Shown: positions 52,338-61,320, numbered from the stretch's first letter. The stretch is 64,000 bases of DNA from Yoonia sp. F2084L (GCF_023015625.1 NZ_JALKAH010000001.1:558001-622000); one strand, 5' to 3'. Notes: generated from the sequence alone by a model not told the origin. Program-made: numbers and translations.

Positions 52338-54746
52338 ATGAAAACCACCAGCCAAGTCGTAATTATCGGAGGCGGTGTCGTAGGCGCATCGGTGCTGTAT
52401 CACCTGACCAAGCTGGGTTGGTCTGACGTGATGTTGGTGGAACGGTCAGAACTGACATCGGGGTCCACATGGCACGCGGCGGGCGGGTTTCATACGCTGA
52501 ATGGCGATACGAATATGGCCGCTTTGCAGGGCTATACCATCAAGCTGTACCGCGAGCTGGAAGAGATCACCGGCATGTCTTGTGGGCTACACCACGTGGG
52601 CGGCGTGACCTTGGCGGACAATCAGGACCGGTTCGATATGCTGGTCGCCGAACGGGCCAAGCACCGTTATATGGGACTTGAGACCGAGATCGTTGGCCCC
52701 GAAGAGATTGCAAAGATCGCGCCGATTACGAACCTCGATGGGATTGTCGGCGGACTTTATGACCCGCTGGACGGGCATCTGGACCCGTCCGGCACGACGC
52801 ACGCTTATGCCAAGGCCGCGCGCATGGGCGGTGCCACCATTGAACTGCACACGAAGGTGATCGAGACGAACCAGCGCGCCGATGGGACGTGGGATGTGGT
52901 GACTGATAAGGGCACGATCCACGCTGAACACGTCGTGAATGCGGCTGGCCTTTGGGCGCGCGAAGTGGCGGCGATGGCGGGCTCTTACGTCCCGCTGCAT
53001 CCGATGGAGCACCAGTATATCGTCACCGATGACCTGCCCGAGATTTACGAGCGTGACGCCGAGCATCCGCATGTCATGGACCCCGCTGGCGAAAGCTATC
53101 TGCGCCAAGAAGGGCGCGGGTTGTGCATCGGATTTTACGAACAGCCATGCAAGCCTTGGGCGGTGGACGGCACACCGTGGGATTTCGGGCATGAGCTGCT
53201 GCCTGACAATCTGGATAAGATCACCGATTCCATTGAATTTGCCTATAAACGCTTTCCTGTTTTGGAACGTGCGGGTGTCAAATCCGTGATCCATGGCCCC
53301 TTCACGTTTGCGCCCGATGGCAACCCTCTGGTCGGTCCGGTTCCGGGCTTACGCAACTATTGGTCCGCCTGTGGTGTCATGGCGGGCTTCAGCCAAGGGG
53401 GCGGCGTTGGCCTGATGCTGGCGCAATGGATGACGACGGGCGAATGCGAGCGTGATGTGACCGCGATGGATGTGGGCCGCTATGGCAAGTGGATTACGCC
53501 CGGCTACACCCGGCCCAAGGTGATAGAGAATTACCAGAACCGCTTTTCCGTCAGCTACCCGAATGAGGAACTGCCTGCCGCCCGCCCCCATCGCACCACC
53601 CCGATGTATGATATCTTTAGCGATCTGGGGGCTGTTTGGGGGCATCAATTTGGGCTGGAAGTCGCTAATTACTTCACCCAAGGCGATGAGCCGGGTTATG
53701 AAACACCCACCTTCCGCCGTTCTGATGCATTCGCTGCCACCGCGCGCGAGGTGAAGGCCGTGCGCAATGGCGTGGGCATTAATGAGGTGCAAAACTTTGG
53801 CAAATTCAGCGTCACCGGCACGGGTGCGCGCGCATGGCTTGACCGCATTATGGCAGGGCGCATTCCGCAGCCGGGGCGCATGTCACTGACGCCGATGTTG
53901 TCGCCCAAGGGGCGGCTTTGGGGGGATTTCACTGTGTCCTGCCTGTCTGAAACGGACTTCCAGATCACGGCAAGTTATGGTGCGCAGGACATCCATCATC
54001 GCTGGTTCATCCAAAACGCGAGCGCTGATGCACATGTCGAAAACATCTCGGACCGGCGGACCGGGTTTCAGATTGCGGGACCGAAGGCGCGCGATTTGCT
54101 GGCTGCTTGCACGCGTGATGATGTTGTGGGCATCAGGTTCATGGACGTGCGCCGCATGACCATCGGTCAGGTTGCCTGCATCGTGCAGCGCGTCAGCTAC
54201 ACCGGCGATCTAGGCTATGAGATTTACTGCGACCCGATGGACCAGCGGCAATTGTGGTGGACGTTGTGGCAAGCGGGGCAGCCGAGTGGGATTACACCCT
54301 TTGGGATGCGGGCGATGATGTCACTGCGGCTGGATCGGTTTTTCGGGTCGTGGCTATCAGAGTTTTCGCCTGATTACACGGCCGCCGAAACCGGTATGGA
54401 CCGCTTTATCAGCTTCAAGAAAAACACCGATTTCATCGGCCGTGCCATGGCTGAGGCGGAGCGAACCAATCCCCCTGCCCGCACGTCCGTGGTGTTCGAG
54501 GTGGATGCGGATGACGCCGATGTGGTCGCTTATGAGCCCGTTTTCATCGACGGCACCGTGCAGGGGTTTTGCACGTCCGGTGGATATTCGCACCACGCGG
54601 GCAAATCCATTGCACTGGCGCTGGTGCCGCGGGCTTTGGCCACTGATGATCTGGAAGCCGAGATTGAGATCATGGGGCAACTGCGCAAAGCCAAACGCAT
54701 CACAACGCCACTGATTGATCCAGATGGCACTGCGATGCGCGGATGA
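52338..54746 (+). CDS. GcvT-type FAD-dependent dehydrogenase (dimethylglycine/sarcosine dehydrogenase family), copy 2
   Basis: This 802-residue enzyme has the same layout as its divergent paralogue: VVIIGGGVVGASVLYHLTKLGW at the N-terminus, SGSTWHAAGGFH with the flavin-binding His, and a GcvT C-terminal half (SYTGDLGYEIYCDPMDQ; FFGSWLSEFSPDYTAAETG). ATG 52338 follows AGGAGA. The two proteins share many blocks but differ in the active-site region, which suggests different methylated amine substrates, perhaps dimethylglycine versus sarcosine from glycine betaine breakdown. The next gene overlaps it by four bases. Confidence 0.88.
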   Translation: MKTTSQVVIIGGGVVGASVLYHLTKLGWSDVMLVERSELTSGSTWHAAGGFHTLNGDTNMAALQGYTIKLYRELEEITGMSCGLHHVGGVTLADNQDRFDMLVAERAKHRYMGLETEIVGPEEIAKIAPITNLDGIVGGLYDPLDGHLDPSGTTHAYAKAARMGGATIELHTKVIETNQRADGTWDVVTDKGTIHAEHVVNAAGLWAREVAAMAGSYVPLHPMEHQYIVTDDLPEIYERDAEHPHVMDPAGESYLRQEGRGLCIGFYEQPCKPWAVDGTPWDFGHELLPDNLDKITDSIEFAYKRFPVLERAGVKSVIHGPFTFAPDGNPLVGPVPGLRNYWSACGVMAGFSQGGGVGLMLAQWMTTGECERDVTAMDVGRYGKWITPGYTRPKVIENYQNRFSVSYPNEELPAARPHRTTPMYDIFSDLGAVWGHQFGLEVANYFTQGDEPGYETPTFRRSDAFAATAREVKAVRNGVGINEVQNFGKFSVTGTGARAWLDRIMAGRIPQPGRMSLTPMLSPKGRLWGDFTVSCLSETDFQITASYGAQDIHHRWFIQNASADAHVENISDRRTGFQIAGPKARDLLAACTRDDVVGIRFMDVRRMTIGQVACIVQRVSYTGDLGYEIYCDPMDQRQLWWTLWQAGQPSGITPFGMRAMMSLRLDRFFGSWLSEFSPDYTAAETGMDRFISFKKNTDFIGRAMAEAERTNPPARTSVVFEVDADDADVVAYEPVFIDGTVQGFCTSGGYSHHAGKSIALALVPRALATDDLEAEIEIMGQLRKAKRITTPLIDPDGTAMRG

Positions 54747-55333
54747 TCCCCATCCTGATCCTTGCCGCAGGTCAATCATCGCGCATGGGTGGGCGGGATA
54801 AGCTGCTTGAGGTTATCGGAGGTGAGCCTTTGCTGCATCGCCAAACCCGTCTGGCCGCCGCTACCGGCCATCCGGTCTATGTCGCCTTGCCCGATGCAAG
54901 ACATCCGCGCGCCCGCGTGATTGCAGACCTGCCTGCGACGCTTCTGTCCGTTCCCGAGGCGGCTGAGGGTATGTCCGGCACGATGCGCGGCGCGGTCGCA
55001 CAACTGCCGCAGGCACCGGCGTTCATGGTGGTTCTGGCTGATCTTGTTACCTTGGAACCGGCCGACATGATTGCCATTTTCAACGCACGTGACGCGCATC
55101 CTGATCACGTCATTTGGCGGGGTGCCACGGCAGAGGGTAAACCGGGTCATCCGATTATTTTCGATGCCAGCCTCAGGGCCGCTTTTGCTGAACTACAAGG
55201 TGATGGCGGCGGCGAAGACCTTGTCAAACCGTTACACCACAGGACCTATCTGCATAAACTGCCGGGTCAACGCGCACGATTTGACCTTGATACACCAGAA
55301 GACTGGGCGGCCTGGCGCAAGTCTAACCCGTGA
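54743..55333 (+). CDS. MobA-like molybdopterin nucleotidyltransferase
   Basis: This 196-residue NTP transferase has the N-terminal nucleotide-binding loop ILAAGQSSRMGGRDKLLEVI and the late LADLVTLEPADM and GHPIIFD blocks of the MobA/MocA (MobA-like NTP transferase) group. It probably attaches CMP or GMP to molybdopterin or a related cofactor. It overlaps the dehydrogenase stop by four bases. No molybdenum enzyme is nearby, so the partner is unknown. Its end overlaps the Hint gene by 11 bases. Confidence 0.85.
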   Translation: MIPILILAAGQSSRMGGRDKLLEVIGGEPLLHRQTRLAAATGHPVYVALPDARHPRARVIADLPATLLSVPEAAEGMSGTMRGAVAQLPQAPAFMVVLADLVTLEPADMIAIFNARDAHPDHVIWRGATAEGKPGHPIIFDASLRAAFAELQGDGGGEDLVKPLHHRTYLHKLPGQRARFDLDTPEDWAAWRKSNP

Positions 55334-56138
55334 AAAGAAGCTTTGCTTCACGCTTGTTCAGGGTTTGCCGCGCGGCACCATAAGCGGCTACACCCTCGGG
55401 CGTTTCAAGGTCCGGGAACAGTTGAAACAACTCTTCGCGCTGATCGGCATCAAATCCCTTGAGGTTGAAGTCCGCAGGTTGAAAGCTTTCACTCCAGGCG
55501 CCATCGGCCAGAACAATTTCGTGATTGGCGCACATGAAATGGATGTAGGTGATGTAGGGTTGATTGGATAACTCAACCCCGTCCATCGCCAGCATATGCT
55601 TGGCGCTGATCAGCACCTCGGATTGCCCAAAGTACAGTTCTGCGTAGTTTGAAACGATCAGCATCCGGTGGCTGGGCGAGACAAGCATATCGCGCTCTGG
55701 CAGCCCGTCACCGATGGCGCGTGCCTTAATCAGGATCGGCCGCAGTTGTGGCACGGCTTTCAATTGGGTGTGGTCCAGACGCTTTTGCGCGATCCATGAG
55801 ATTGGTTGAATACCATTATCGCGGGTCAGAACACGGTCCCCGACCTTCAGCTTTTCAACGGCAACTTCGCCGTTTGGGGTCGCAATCCGGGTGCCGGGCG
55901 TAAAGCACGGGACAACGCTGTCAATGTCGGACAACGCCAGTTTGTCGCCATTTGCAAAACTGACGTGCCCTGCATCCGGGTCATCACCGTCGATGGTGAT
56001 GAAATCAACATCCGCCCCAATCAGGCTAAGCACTGCCGCGCGCTTATGGTCAGCCTTTTGGGGCTGATTTTCGTTTTGCGCATTTGTTAGCTGTCTCTTT
56101 GGCAACGCTTCTTTCCAACTCTCACCGCGGTCTTGCAC
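55323..56138 (-). CDS. Hint-domain (hedgehog/intein-type) protein
   Basis: This is a 271-residue protein whose central part is a Hint_2 domain: VVPCFTPGTRIATPNGEV with the nucleophile Cys (about residue 77), VEKLKVGDRVLTRDNG, and HRMLIVSNYAELYFG. The stretch before the Cys (FITIDGDDPDAGHVSFANGD) is the usual linker following calcium-binding or other secreted domains, but those domains are missing. The start is a GTG at 56138 with an in-frame TAG 9 bases upstream, and the first 40 residues look poorly conserved. It may be truncated or an orphan processing domain. Confidence 0.7.
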   Translation of the reverse strand: MQDRGESWKEALPKRQLTNAQNENQPQKADHKRAAVLSLIGADVDFITIDGDDPDAGHVSFANGDKLALSDIDSVVPCFTPGTRIATPNGEVAVEKLKVGDRVLTRDNGIQPISWIAQKRLDHTQLKAVPQLRPILIKARAIGDGLPERDMLVSPSHRMLIVSNYAELYFGQSEVLISAKHMLAMDGVELSNQPYITYIHFMCANHEIVLADGAWSESFQPADFNLKGFDADQREELFQLFPDLETPEGVAAYGAARQTLNKREAKLLFTG

Positions 56139-56440
56139 CCGGTAGCACTATTTACCCAAACGACTGCCCATAGCCTTATCATATATCCGCGTTAAACTTG
56201 CGATGATTTGCCCATACAGGCCGCATATCGAACGGAAAAACGGATTTCACTCCACAGTAGCGCGTGTTTTTCAAGCAGTGCATTATTTTGCAAGCGGAAA
56301 GCTGCTTTATATACACCTTTTGCTTTGCTTTCATTGTGATCGCACCGCAATGAGGCCAAATGCCGCCCATTTGGTGACTGGACGGGACATATATCGCGGT
56401 TTTTCTGAGGACTGTGCGAAAGGTTTGAAGCGCAAACCTT
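56139..56440. other. 302-bp AT-richer gap between Hint gene and tRNA-Leu
   Basis: No ORF with coding character was seen. The last 22 bases (56419-56441) form a 9-bp hairpin AAAGGTTTG - AAGCG - CAAACCTTT just past the tRNA 3' end, probably its terminator or processing signal. AT-rich tracts near 56280-56340 may hold promoters for the minus-strand Hint gene but no clean match was found. Confidence 0.5.
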
Positions 56441-56526
56441 TGGTGCCGATGGAGAGACTCGAACTCTCACGATATTGCTATCGGGGGATTTTGAATCCCC
56501 TGCGTCTACCATTCCGCCACATCGGC
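56441..56526 (-). tRNA. tRNA-Leu (anticodon CAA)
   Basis: The minus strand begins GCCGATGTGGCGGAATGGTA, typical of class II tRNA-Leu. The anticodon arm is GGGGA - TTCAAAA - TCCCC, giving anticodon CAA for UUG codons. A variable arm and T-arm with GTTCGAGTC follow. The acceptor pairs GCCGATG with CATCGGC, then discriminator A and an encoded CCA. A total of 86 nt including CCA is normal. Confidence 0.96.
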
Positions 56527-56575
56527 AACAGCGCATCTGTTACTGTGCAACCCCGGGCGCGTCAATCGCGATTTA

Positions 56576-57427
56576 CTACAAACGGTTCGTTGAAAACGTA
56601 TCGCAATCAGCAAGGTTGCCGCTTTCCAATCCGCGGCGGAACCAACGCTGTCGTTGCTCGCTTGTGCCATGGGTGAATGTATGTGGTTGCACGCGCTGAC
56701 CGGCGTTGCGTTGTAGGGTGTCGTCGCCGATCTGTGCTGCAGCGTTCATCGCCTCTGCGACATCACCTTGTTCAAGGCTGCCAAACTTTTGCTGCGCCCC
56801 ACGGGCCCAAATGCCCGCAAAGCAATCGGCCTGTAGTTCAACCCGTACCGACATTGCATTGCTATCTGCTTCGCTCATTTGCGCGCGAAGCTGATTGACC
56901 TGACCCAGAATACCCAATTCGTTTTGAACATGGTGCGCCACTTCATGCGCGACCACATAGGCGGCAGCAAAATCTCCACGAGCGCCAAGCCTGTTTTCGA
57001 GCGTGGTGAAGAATTCAGTATCAAGGAACGCCTTACGCTCTGGCGGACAATAAAACGGCCCCGTCGCAGCAGAGGCACCTCCACAGGCCGAACGCGTTTG
57101 CCCTTTGAACAAGACCAGCGTTGGTGCCTGATAAGGCTCGCCCACCTGACGGGCGAAAACATCGGCCCAGACTTCTTCTGTATCGGCCAGCGTGACGGAT
57201 ACAAACTGGGCCGCGCGTTCGTCCGCGGGGGTCACTTCGGTTGATTGGCTGCTTTGGACGTCGCTGCTGCCCAGATCGACGAATTGGCTGGTATCGACAC
57301 CAAAATATAGTCCCGCCAGCAGGATCAGCACACCGGCGATGCCGCCGATACCCCCTACTTTGCGCGTCCCGCCACGCCGCCGCCGGTCTTCGATATTGCT
57401 GCTGCCGCGTCTGCCCTGCCACTTCAT
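56576..57427 (-). CDS. Neutral zinc metallopeptidase (YpfJ family)
   Basis: This 283-residue protein has a cytoplasmic basic N-terminus, one membrane anchor (about residues 27-43) and an extracytoplasmic metallopeptidase domain. The zinc site HEVAHHVQ (HExxH) is in YVVAHEVAHHVQNELG, and a second Glu/Asp ligand probably lies in ELQADCFAGIWA. The ACGGASAATGPFYCPPE block with two Cys is the YpfJ family signature. It stands alone; its role is unknown beyond probable proteolysis in the periplasm. Confidence 0.9.
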   Translation of the reverse strand: MKWQGRRGSSNIEDRRRRGGTRKVGGIGGIAGVLILLAGLYFGVDTSQFVDLGSSDVQSSQSTEVTPADERAAQFVSVTLADTEEVWADVFARQVGEPYQAPTLVLFKGQTRSACGGASAATGPFYCPPERKAFLDTEFFTTLENRLGARGDFAAAYVVAHEVAHHVQNELGILGQVNQLRAQMSEADSNAMSVRVELQADCFAGIWARGAQQKFGSLEQGDVAEAMNAAAQIGDDTLQRNAGQRVQPHTFTHGTSEQRQRWFRRGLESGNLADCDTFSTNRL

Positions 57428-57537
57428 GTCTCGCCCTCACCAAAATATTGCCTCAGTTTAAGCGCAACAGGCCGCAACACAAGCTTGACCATGGGCGCAT
57501 CACATGGCCTAAGCAGCCCCAACAAAGAAGGCAGAGC

Positions 57538-58116
57538 ATGTTACGCAGGCTGTACGACTGGACCATTTCGCTGGCGCAATCGCCGCACGCCTTGTGGGCG
57601 CTGGCGATCGTGTCATTTGTCGAATCGTCGTTCTTTCCGATCCCACCAGATGTTTTGATGATCCCGATGATTATCGCACGGCCCACACGGGCATTCCTGA
57701 TTGCAGGCGTTGCAACGGTGGCCTCGGTCGCGGGCGCACTCTTGGGTTATTATATCGGGGCTTCACTGATGGAGACAGTCGGCCAGCCGATCCTTGAGGT
57801 CTATGGCAAGGCGGACAGTTTCGAAGAGATGTCAGCTGTGTTCAACGAATACGGCGCATGGGCCGTGGTGGTGGCCGGCGTGACCTTCCTACCGTTCAAG
57901 GTGATTACGATAGCCTCGGGCGTAACCGGCCTGCCGTTATCGGTGTTTATCATCTCGTCCATTTTTGCGCGGGCGCTGCGGTTTTTCCTTGTCGCGGCGT
58001 TGCTGTGGAAATTCGGCGCACCAATACGCGATTTCATTGAAAAGCGGCTTGGCTTGATGTTCATAATGTTTTGCGTGCTGCTTATCGGCGGATTTGCTAT
58101 GATCGGATTGTTATGA
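57538..58116 (+). CDS. YqaA-type (VTT/DedA-related) membrane protein
   Basis: This is a 192-residue integral membrane protein with about five helices. The SFVESSFFPIPPDVLMIP block and YYIGASLMETVG are YqaA/DedA-family marks. Relatives take part in membrane homeostasis and undecaprenyl-phosphate or lipid movement. ATG 57538 is used; upstream ORF sequence lies antisense to the metallopeptidase gene. Its stop overlaps the dsbB start (ATGA), so both are translated together. Confidence 0.88.
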   Translation: MLRRLYDWTISLAQSPHALWALAIVSFVESSFFPIPPDVLMIPMIIARPTRAFLIAGVATVASVAGALLGYYIGASLMETVGQPILEVYGKADSFEEMSAVFNEYGAWAVVVAGVTFLPFKVITIASGVTGLPLSVFIISSIFARALRFFLVAALLWKFGAPIRDFIEKRLGLMFIMFCVLLIGGFAMIGLL

Positions 58117-58604
58117 CCCGGAATTTGATGATCACACTGTCTGCGGGTGGGTCTGCCGCACTTTTGGCCGGGGCCTATCTGTTTCAGGCCTTGGGCTATC
58201 CCCCATGTGCGATGTGTCTTTGGCAGCGGTGGCCGCATGTTGCTGCGATTTTGATTGGCCTTTTGGCCCTGCGGATCAAAGGGCCGCTATTGCCCGTCTT
58301 TGGCGCGATCGCGGCGGCTACCACCGCTGGCATTGGCGTGTTTCACACGGGCGTTGAGCGTGGTTGGTGGGAAGGTCCAAGCAGTTGCACAGGTGGCAGC
58401 AGCCTTGAAGGTCTTAGCGGCGCTGATCTGCTGACGATCACAGGTCCGCGTGTAGTGATGTGCGATCAGGTGAGTTGGGAGCTGTTTTCGCTCTCAATGG
58501 CCAGCTGGAACGCGATAGCGTCCTTTGGTGTGATGATCGGGTGGATCATCGCCGTACGTCTTAGCGCCGGGTCGACAACAGCAAGTTCGTCTCGGACCGT
58601 GTGA
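58113..58604 (+). CDS. dsbB: Disulfide bond formation protein DsbB
   Basis: This is a 163-residue protein with four helices. The first redox pair is in PPCAMCLWQRW (CxxC) and the second pair is in SSCTGGSS and VVMCDQVSW, matching the periplasmic loops of DsbB, which re-oxidises DsbA with quinone. It is translationally coupled to the YqaA-type gene. Its last 44 bases lie antisense to the convergent AsnC gene. Confidence 0.9.
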   Translation: MTRNLMITLSAGGSAALLAGAYLFQALGYPPCAMCLWQRWPHVAAILIGLLALRIKGPLLPVFGAIAAATTAGIGVFHTGVERGWWEGPSSCTGGSSLEGLSGADLLTITGPRVVMCDQVSWELFSLSMASWNAIASFGVMIGWIIAVRLSAGSTTASSSRTV

Positions 58605-58980
58605 CGCCGTCCAACCGACGGATCGCAAACAACACCTGGTCAAACTGTTCCAGCGTTTTGGTTCCGATCTCTGCTATCAAATCCCACGTGCCGTTGGTCG
58701 AATGAACCGCTTGAACTTCGGGCATGCGTTGCAGTTGCTTCATCGTCTTTTCAGCACCGCGCCCCGCAATCTCTAGCATCATCAGCCCGCGCACCGCATC
58801 TGGCCGCACGTCTGACCGCGTAAGCACAGTGAAACCTGCAATCTCGCCGCCTTGCACCAGTTTATCAAGGCGTACGCGCACGGTACTTCGGGTTACGCCC
58901 AATTGCGCGGCAAGTTCTGACAATGACGCGCGCCCATTGCGTTTGAGCGCCGCGATCAAGTGACCGTCCAATTCGTCCAT
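58561..58980 (-). CDS. Lrp/AsnC-family regulator
   Basis: This 139-residue regulator has an N-terminal HTH (DELDGHLIAALKRNGRASLSELAAQLGVTRSTVRVRLDKL) and a C-terminal AsnC ligand domain (about residues 60-135). ATG 58980 is preferred because it fits the usual family start; ATG 58989 is a close alternative and the longer TTG start at 59022 would cover an operator repeat. It is divergent from the arginase-ornithine cyclodeaminase operon, so it probably senses arginine or ornithine. Confidence 0.88.
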   Translation of the reverse strand: MDELDGHLIAALKRNGRASLSELAAQLGVTRSTVRVRLDKLVQGGEIAGFTVLTRSDVRPDAVRGLMMLEIAGRGAEKTMKQLQRMPEVQAVHSTNGTWDLIAEIGTKTLEQFDQVLFAIRRLDGVTRSETNLLLSTRR

Positions 58981-59012
58981 CAATATCATCCGTTTCGGGC
59001 AATCCATGATCA

Positions 59013-59056
59013 TTTTGCACAATTTGACGGCTTAACCCACCCCCTGTTTTGCACAA
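59013..59056. promoter_or_regulatory. Direct repeats TTTTGCACAA, candidate AsnC operator
   Basis: TTTTGCACAA occurs at 59013-59022 and again at 59047-59056, 34 bases apart (about three helical turns on one face), in the 86-bp region between the AsnC gene and arginase. Lrp/AsnC octamers bind phased half-sites of this size. It is therefore the likely control site for arginase and possibly for the regulator itself. Confidence 0.55.
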
Positions 59057-59066
59057 GACTGCGCCC

Positions 59067-59996
59067 ATGACACAAAAACACTGCATACTCGTGGGCGCAC
59101 CTGTCGATTGTGGCAAACGCCGCCAAGGCTGCCTGATGGGCCCCGACGCTTACCGCACCGCCGGGATCGCCGAGGCGATTACCAAACTGGGACATACGGT
59201 TGAGGATTTGGGCAACCTTGCGCCCAAGGATGTCACCGTCGCTGAGCCCGCAAACCCGCTCGTGCACAAGCTGGCTGAGAACGTTGGGTGGGCACATACA
59301 CTGATGGCCGCTGCACAAGACACCGCAAAACGCGGTATGCCGATCTTTCTGGGCGGCGATCATGCGCTGGCTGCGGGCACCGTTGCTGGAATGGCGGCTC
59401 ACGCGCAAAAGGAAGGGCGTCCTTTCTTTGCCCTCTGGCTGGATGCGCATAGTGATATCCACACACCTGACACCACCGACAGCGGAAATTTGCACGGCAC
59501 GCCGGTGGGTTATGTCACCGGACGCGATGGGTTTGAAGCCTTCCCACCCCTGCCCGCCAAGGTTGCCACACAGAATATCTGCATGATTGGCCTGCGTTCC
59601 GTGGATGCCGCAGAGCATGCGATCTTGTCGGATGCCGACGTCATGCTGGTTGATATGCGCCGGATTGACGAAGAAGGCATCAGCGCCCCGTTGAAAGCTT
59701 TCCTTGACCGTGTTGAGGCTGAAGACGGTATGCTCCACGTCTCGCTCGACGTCGATTTCCTTGACCCGTCCATCGCCCCTGCCGTTGGCACAACTGTTCC
59801 TGGCGGTGCGACTGTGCGCGAAGGGCATCTGGTGATGGAGATCCTGTCGGATAGTGATCTGGTCACCTCTCTCGACCTCGTTGAACTCAACCCCTTCCTC
59901 GATGATCGCGGCAAGACCGCGAACCTCATGGTCGACCTGACCGCCTCACTCCTCGGTCGCCGCGTGTTTGACCGCCCAACAAGGGACAAGCAATGA
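59067..59996 (+). CDS. rocF: Arginase
   Basis: This is a 309-residue ureohydrolase that converts arginine to ornithine and urea. The manganese-binding blocks are complete: GGDHALAAGT, WLDAHSDIHTPDTTDSGNLHG and SLDVDFLDPSIAPAVGTTVPGG. The order and length match arginase rather than agmatinase. ATG 59067 is used; a TTG at 59049 is the alternative. It overlaps the ornithine cyclodeaminase start by four bases (ATGA). Confidence 0.93.
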   Translation: MTQKHCILVGAPVDCGKRRQGCLMGPDAYRTAGIAEAITKLGHTVEDLGNLAPKDVTVAEPANPLVHKLAENVGWAHTLMAAAQDTAKRGMPIFLGGDHALAAGTVAGMAAHAQKEGRPFFALWLDAHSDIHTPDTTDSGNLHGTPVGYVTGRDGFEAFPPLPAKVATQNICMIGLRSVDAAEHAILSDADVMLVDMRRIDEEGISAPLKAFLDRVEAEDGMLHVSLDVDFLDPSIAPAVGTTVPGGATVREGHLVMEILSDSDLVTSLDLVELNPFLDDRGKTANLMVDLTASLLGRRVFDRPTRDKQ

Positions 59997-61039
59997 GCCT
60001 GAAAGCATCCAAACTGGCCATGGTGCCGTTCGTCAGCGTCGATAACATGATGCGGCTGGTACACCATATCGGGATTGAGTCGTTTCTGGCTGATTTGGCC
60101 CGCGAGATCGAAGCGGACTTTACGCGGTGGGAATTGTTCGACAAAACCCCCCGCGTTGGCAGTCATTCGGATGTGGGTGTGATTGAGTTGATGCCAACCT
60201 CAGACGGCGAACTCTACGGGTTCAAATACGTCAACGGCCACCCCAAGAACATGAAAGAGGGCCTGCAAACGGTCACGGCTTTTGGTGTGCTGTCTGACGT
60301 GGACAGCGGTTATCCGATCCTGTTCTCCGAAATGACTATCCTGACCGCTCTGCGCACAGGCGCGATGTCAGCCGTGGCAACCAAGCATCTCGCCGCGCCT
60401 GACGCCAAAACGATGGCAATGATTGGCAATGGCGCACAGTCGGAATTCCAGTGTCTGGCGATCAAAGCCGTCTGCGGAATTGAAAACATCCGCCTTTATG
60501 ACATCGACAGTGCCGCGACCGAAAAATGCATGAAGAACCTTGCAGGATTGGGCTTTCAGATCACCCCATGCAGCACGCCGGAAGAGGCGATTGAGGGTGC
60601 AGATGTGATCACCGTCGCCACTGCTGACAAAGACATGCAAACGATCCTAACCGACAACATGGTCGGTGCTGGCGTCCACATCAACGCGATTGGCGGCGAC
60701 TGTCCGGGCAAGACCGAGTTGCACCGCGATATCGTCGCACGTTCATCGGTTTTCGTCGAATACCCGCCGCAAACCCGGATCGAAGGGGAAATTCAGCAGA
60801 TGCCAGAGGATCACCCGGTGACAGAGCTGTGGCAGGTCATCACAGGCGCGCAGACCGGGCGTCAGTCAGCCAGTGAAGTCACCCTGTTTGATGGTGTCGG
60901 CTTTGCGATCGAGGATTTCAGCGCGCTGCGCTATGTGCACCAAAAGATCAAAGAGACACCGTTTTACATCGACCTCGACCTGATCGCGGACCCTGATGAT
61001 CCGCGTGATCTGTTTGGTATGATCAAGCGCGCACGGTAA
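59993..61039 (+). CDS. Ornithine cyclodeaminase
   Basis: This 348-residue NAD-dependent enzyme turns ornithine into proline and ammonia. It has the substrate region GFKYVNGHPKNM, the LTALRTGAMSAVATKHLA block, and the Rossmann motif AMIGNGAQSEFQ, all of the OCD/mu-crystallin family. With arginase directly upstream, the pair forms a two-step arginine-to-proline route. An AsnC-type regulator is encoded divergently. Its 3' end faces the convergent usg gene across 14 bp. Confidence 0.93.
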   Translation: MSLKASKLAMVPFVSVDNMMRLVHHIGIESFLADLAREIEADFTRWELFDKTPRVGSHSDVGVIELMPTSDGELYGFKYVNGHPKNMKEGLQTVTAFGVLSDVDSGYPILFSEMTILTALRTGAMSAVATKHLAAPDAKTMAMIGNGAQSEFQCLAIKAVCGIENIRLYDIDSAATEKCMKNLAGLGFQITPCSTPEEAIEGADVITVATADKDMQTILTDNMVGAGVHINAIGGDCPGKTELHRDIVARSSVFVEYPPQTRIEGEIQQMPEDHPVTELWQVITGAQTGRQSASEVTLFDGVGFAIEDFSALRYVHQKIKETPFYIDLDLIADPDDPRDLFGMIKRAR

Positions 61040-61053
61040 GCGGAAGTCGGTGC

Positions 61054-61320
61054 CTAATTGTAGTTAAATTCGCCTGTCACATTGCGCCATTCGCCGGGGC
61101 TGATCATCTTGCGGTGCACAAAGCGCACCGAATGCAGCGGACCGTCTAACTCTTCGCGCCAAAAGCTTATAAAATTCAAAAGCTTATCGTGATCAGGCGC
61201 AAGGTCGTAATCTTGCCAGACAAAGGTATTCAGCACATGTGGATAATCTGGCATGTGGTAAAACATTTCCGCGGTGGTCAACCCATAGCCTTTCAGCATC
61301 AATTCGGTTTCTGATTGCAT
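61054..61320 (-). CDS. usg: Usg-family protein
   Basis: This 88-residue protein reads YGLTTAEMFYHMPDYPHVLN, TFVWQDYDLAPDHDKLL and GPLHSVRFVHRKMISPGEWR, close to the alphaproteobacterial Usg family first named from the Caulobacter trp region. It has no known function. It is divergent from gyrA across a 195-bp region. No membrane or signal segment is present. Confidence 0.88.
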   Translation of the reverse strand: MQSETELMLKGYGLTTAEMFYHMPDYPHVLNTFVWQDYDLAPDHDKLLNFISFWREELDGPLHSVRFVHRKMISPGEWRNVTGEFNYN

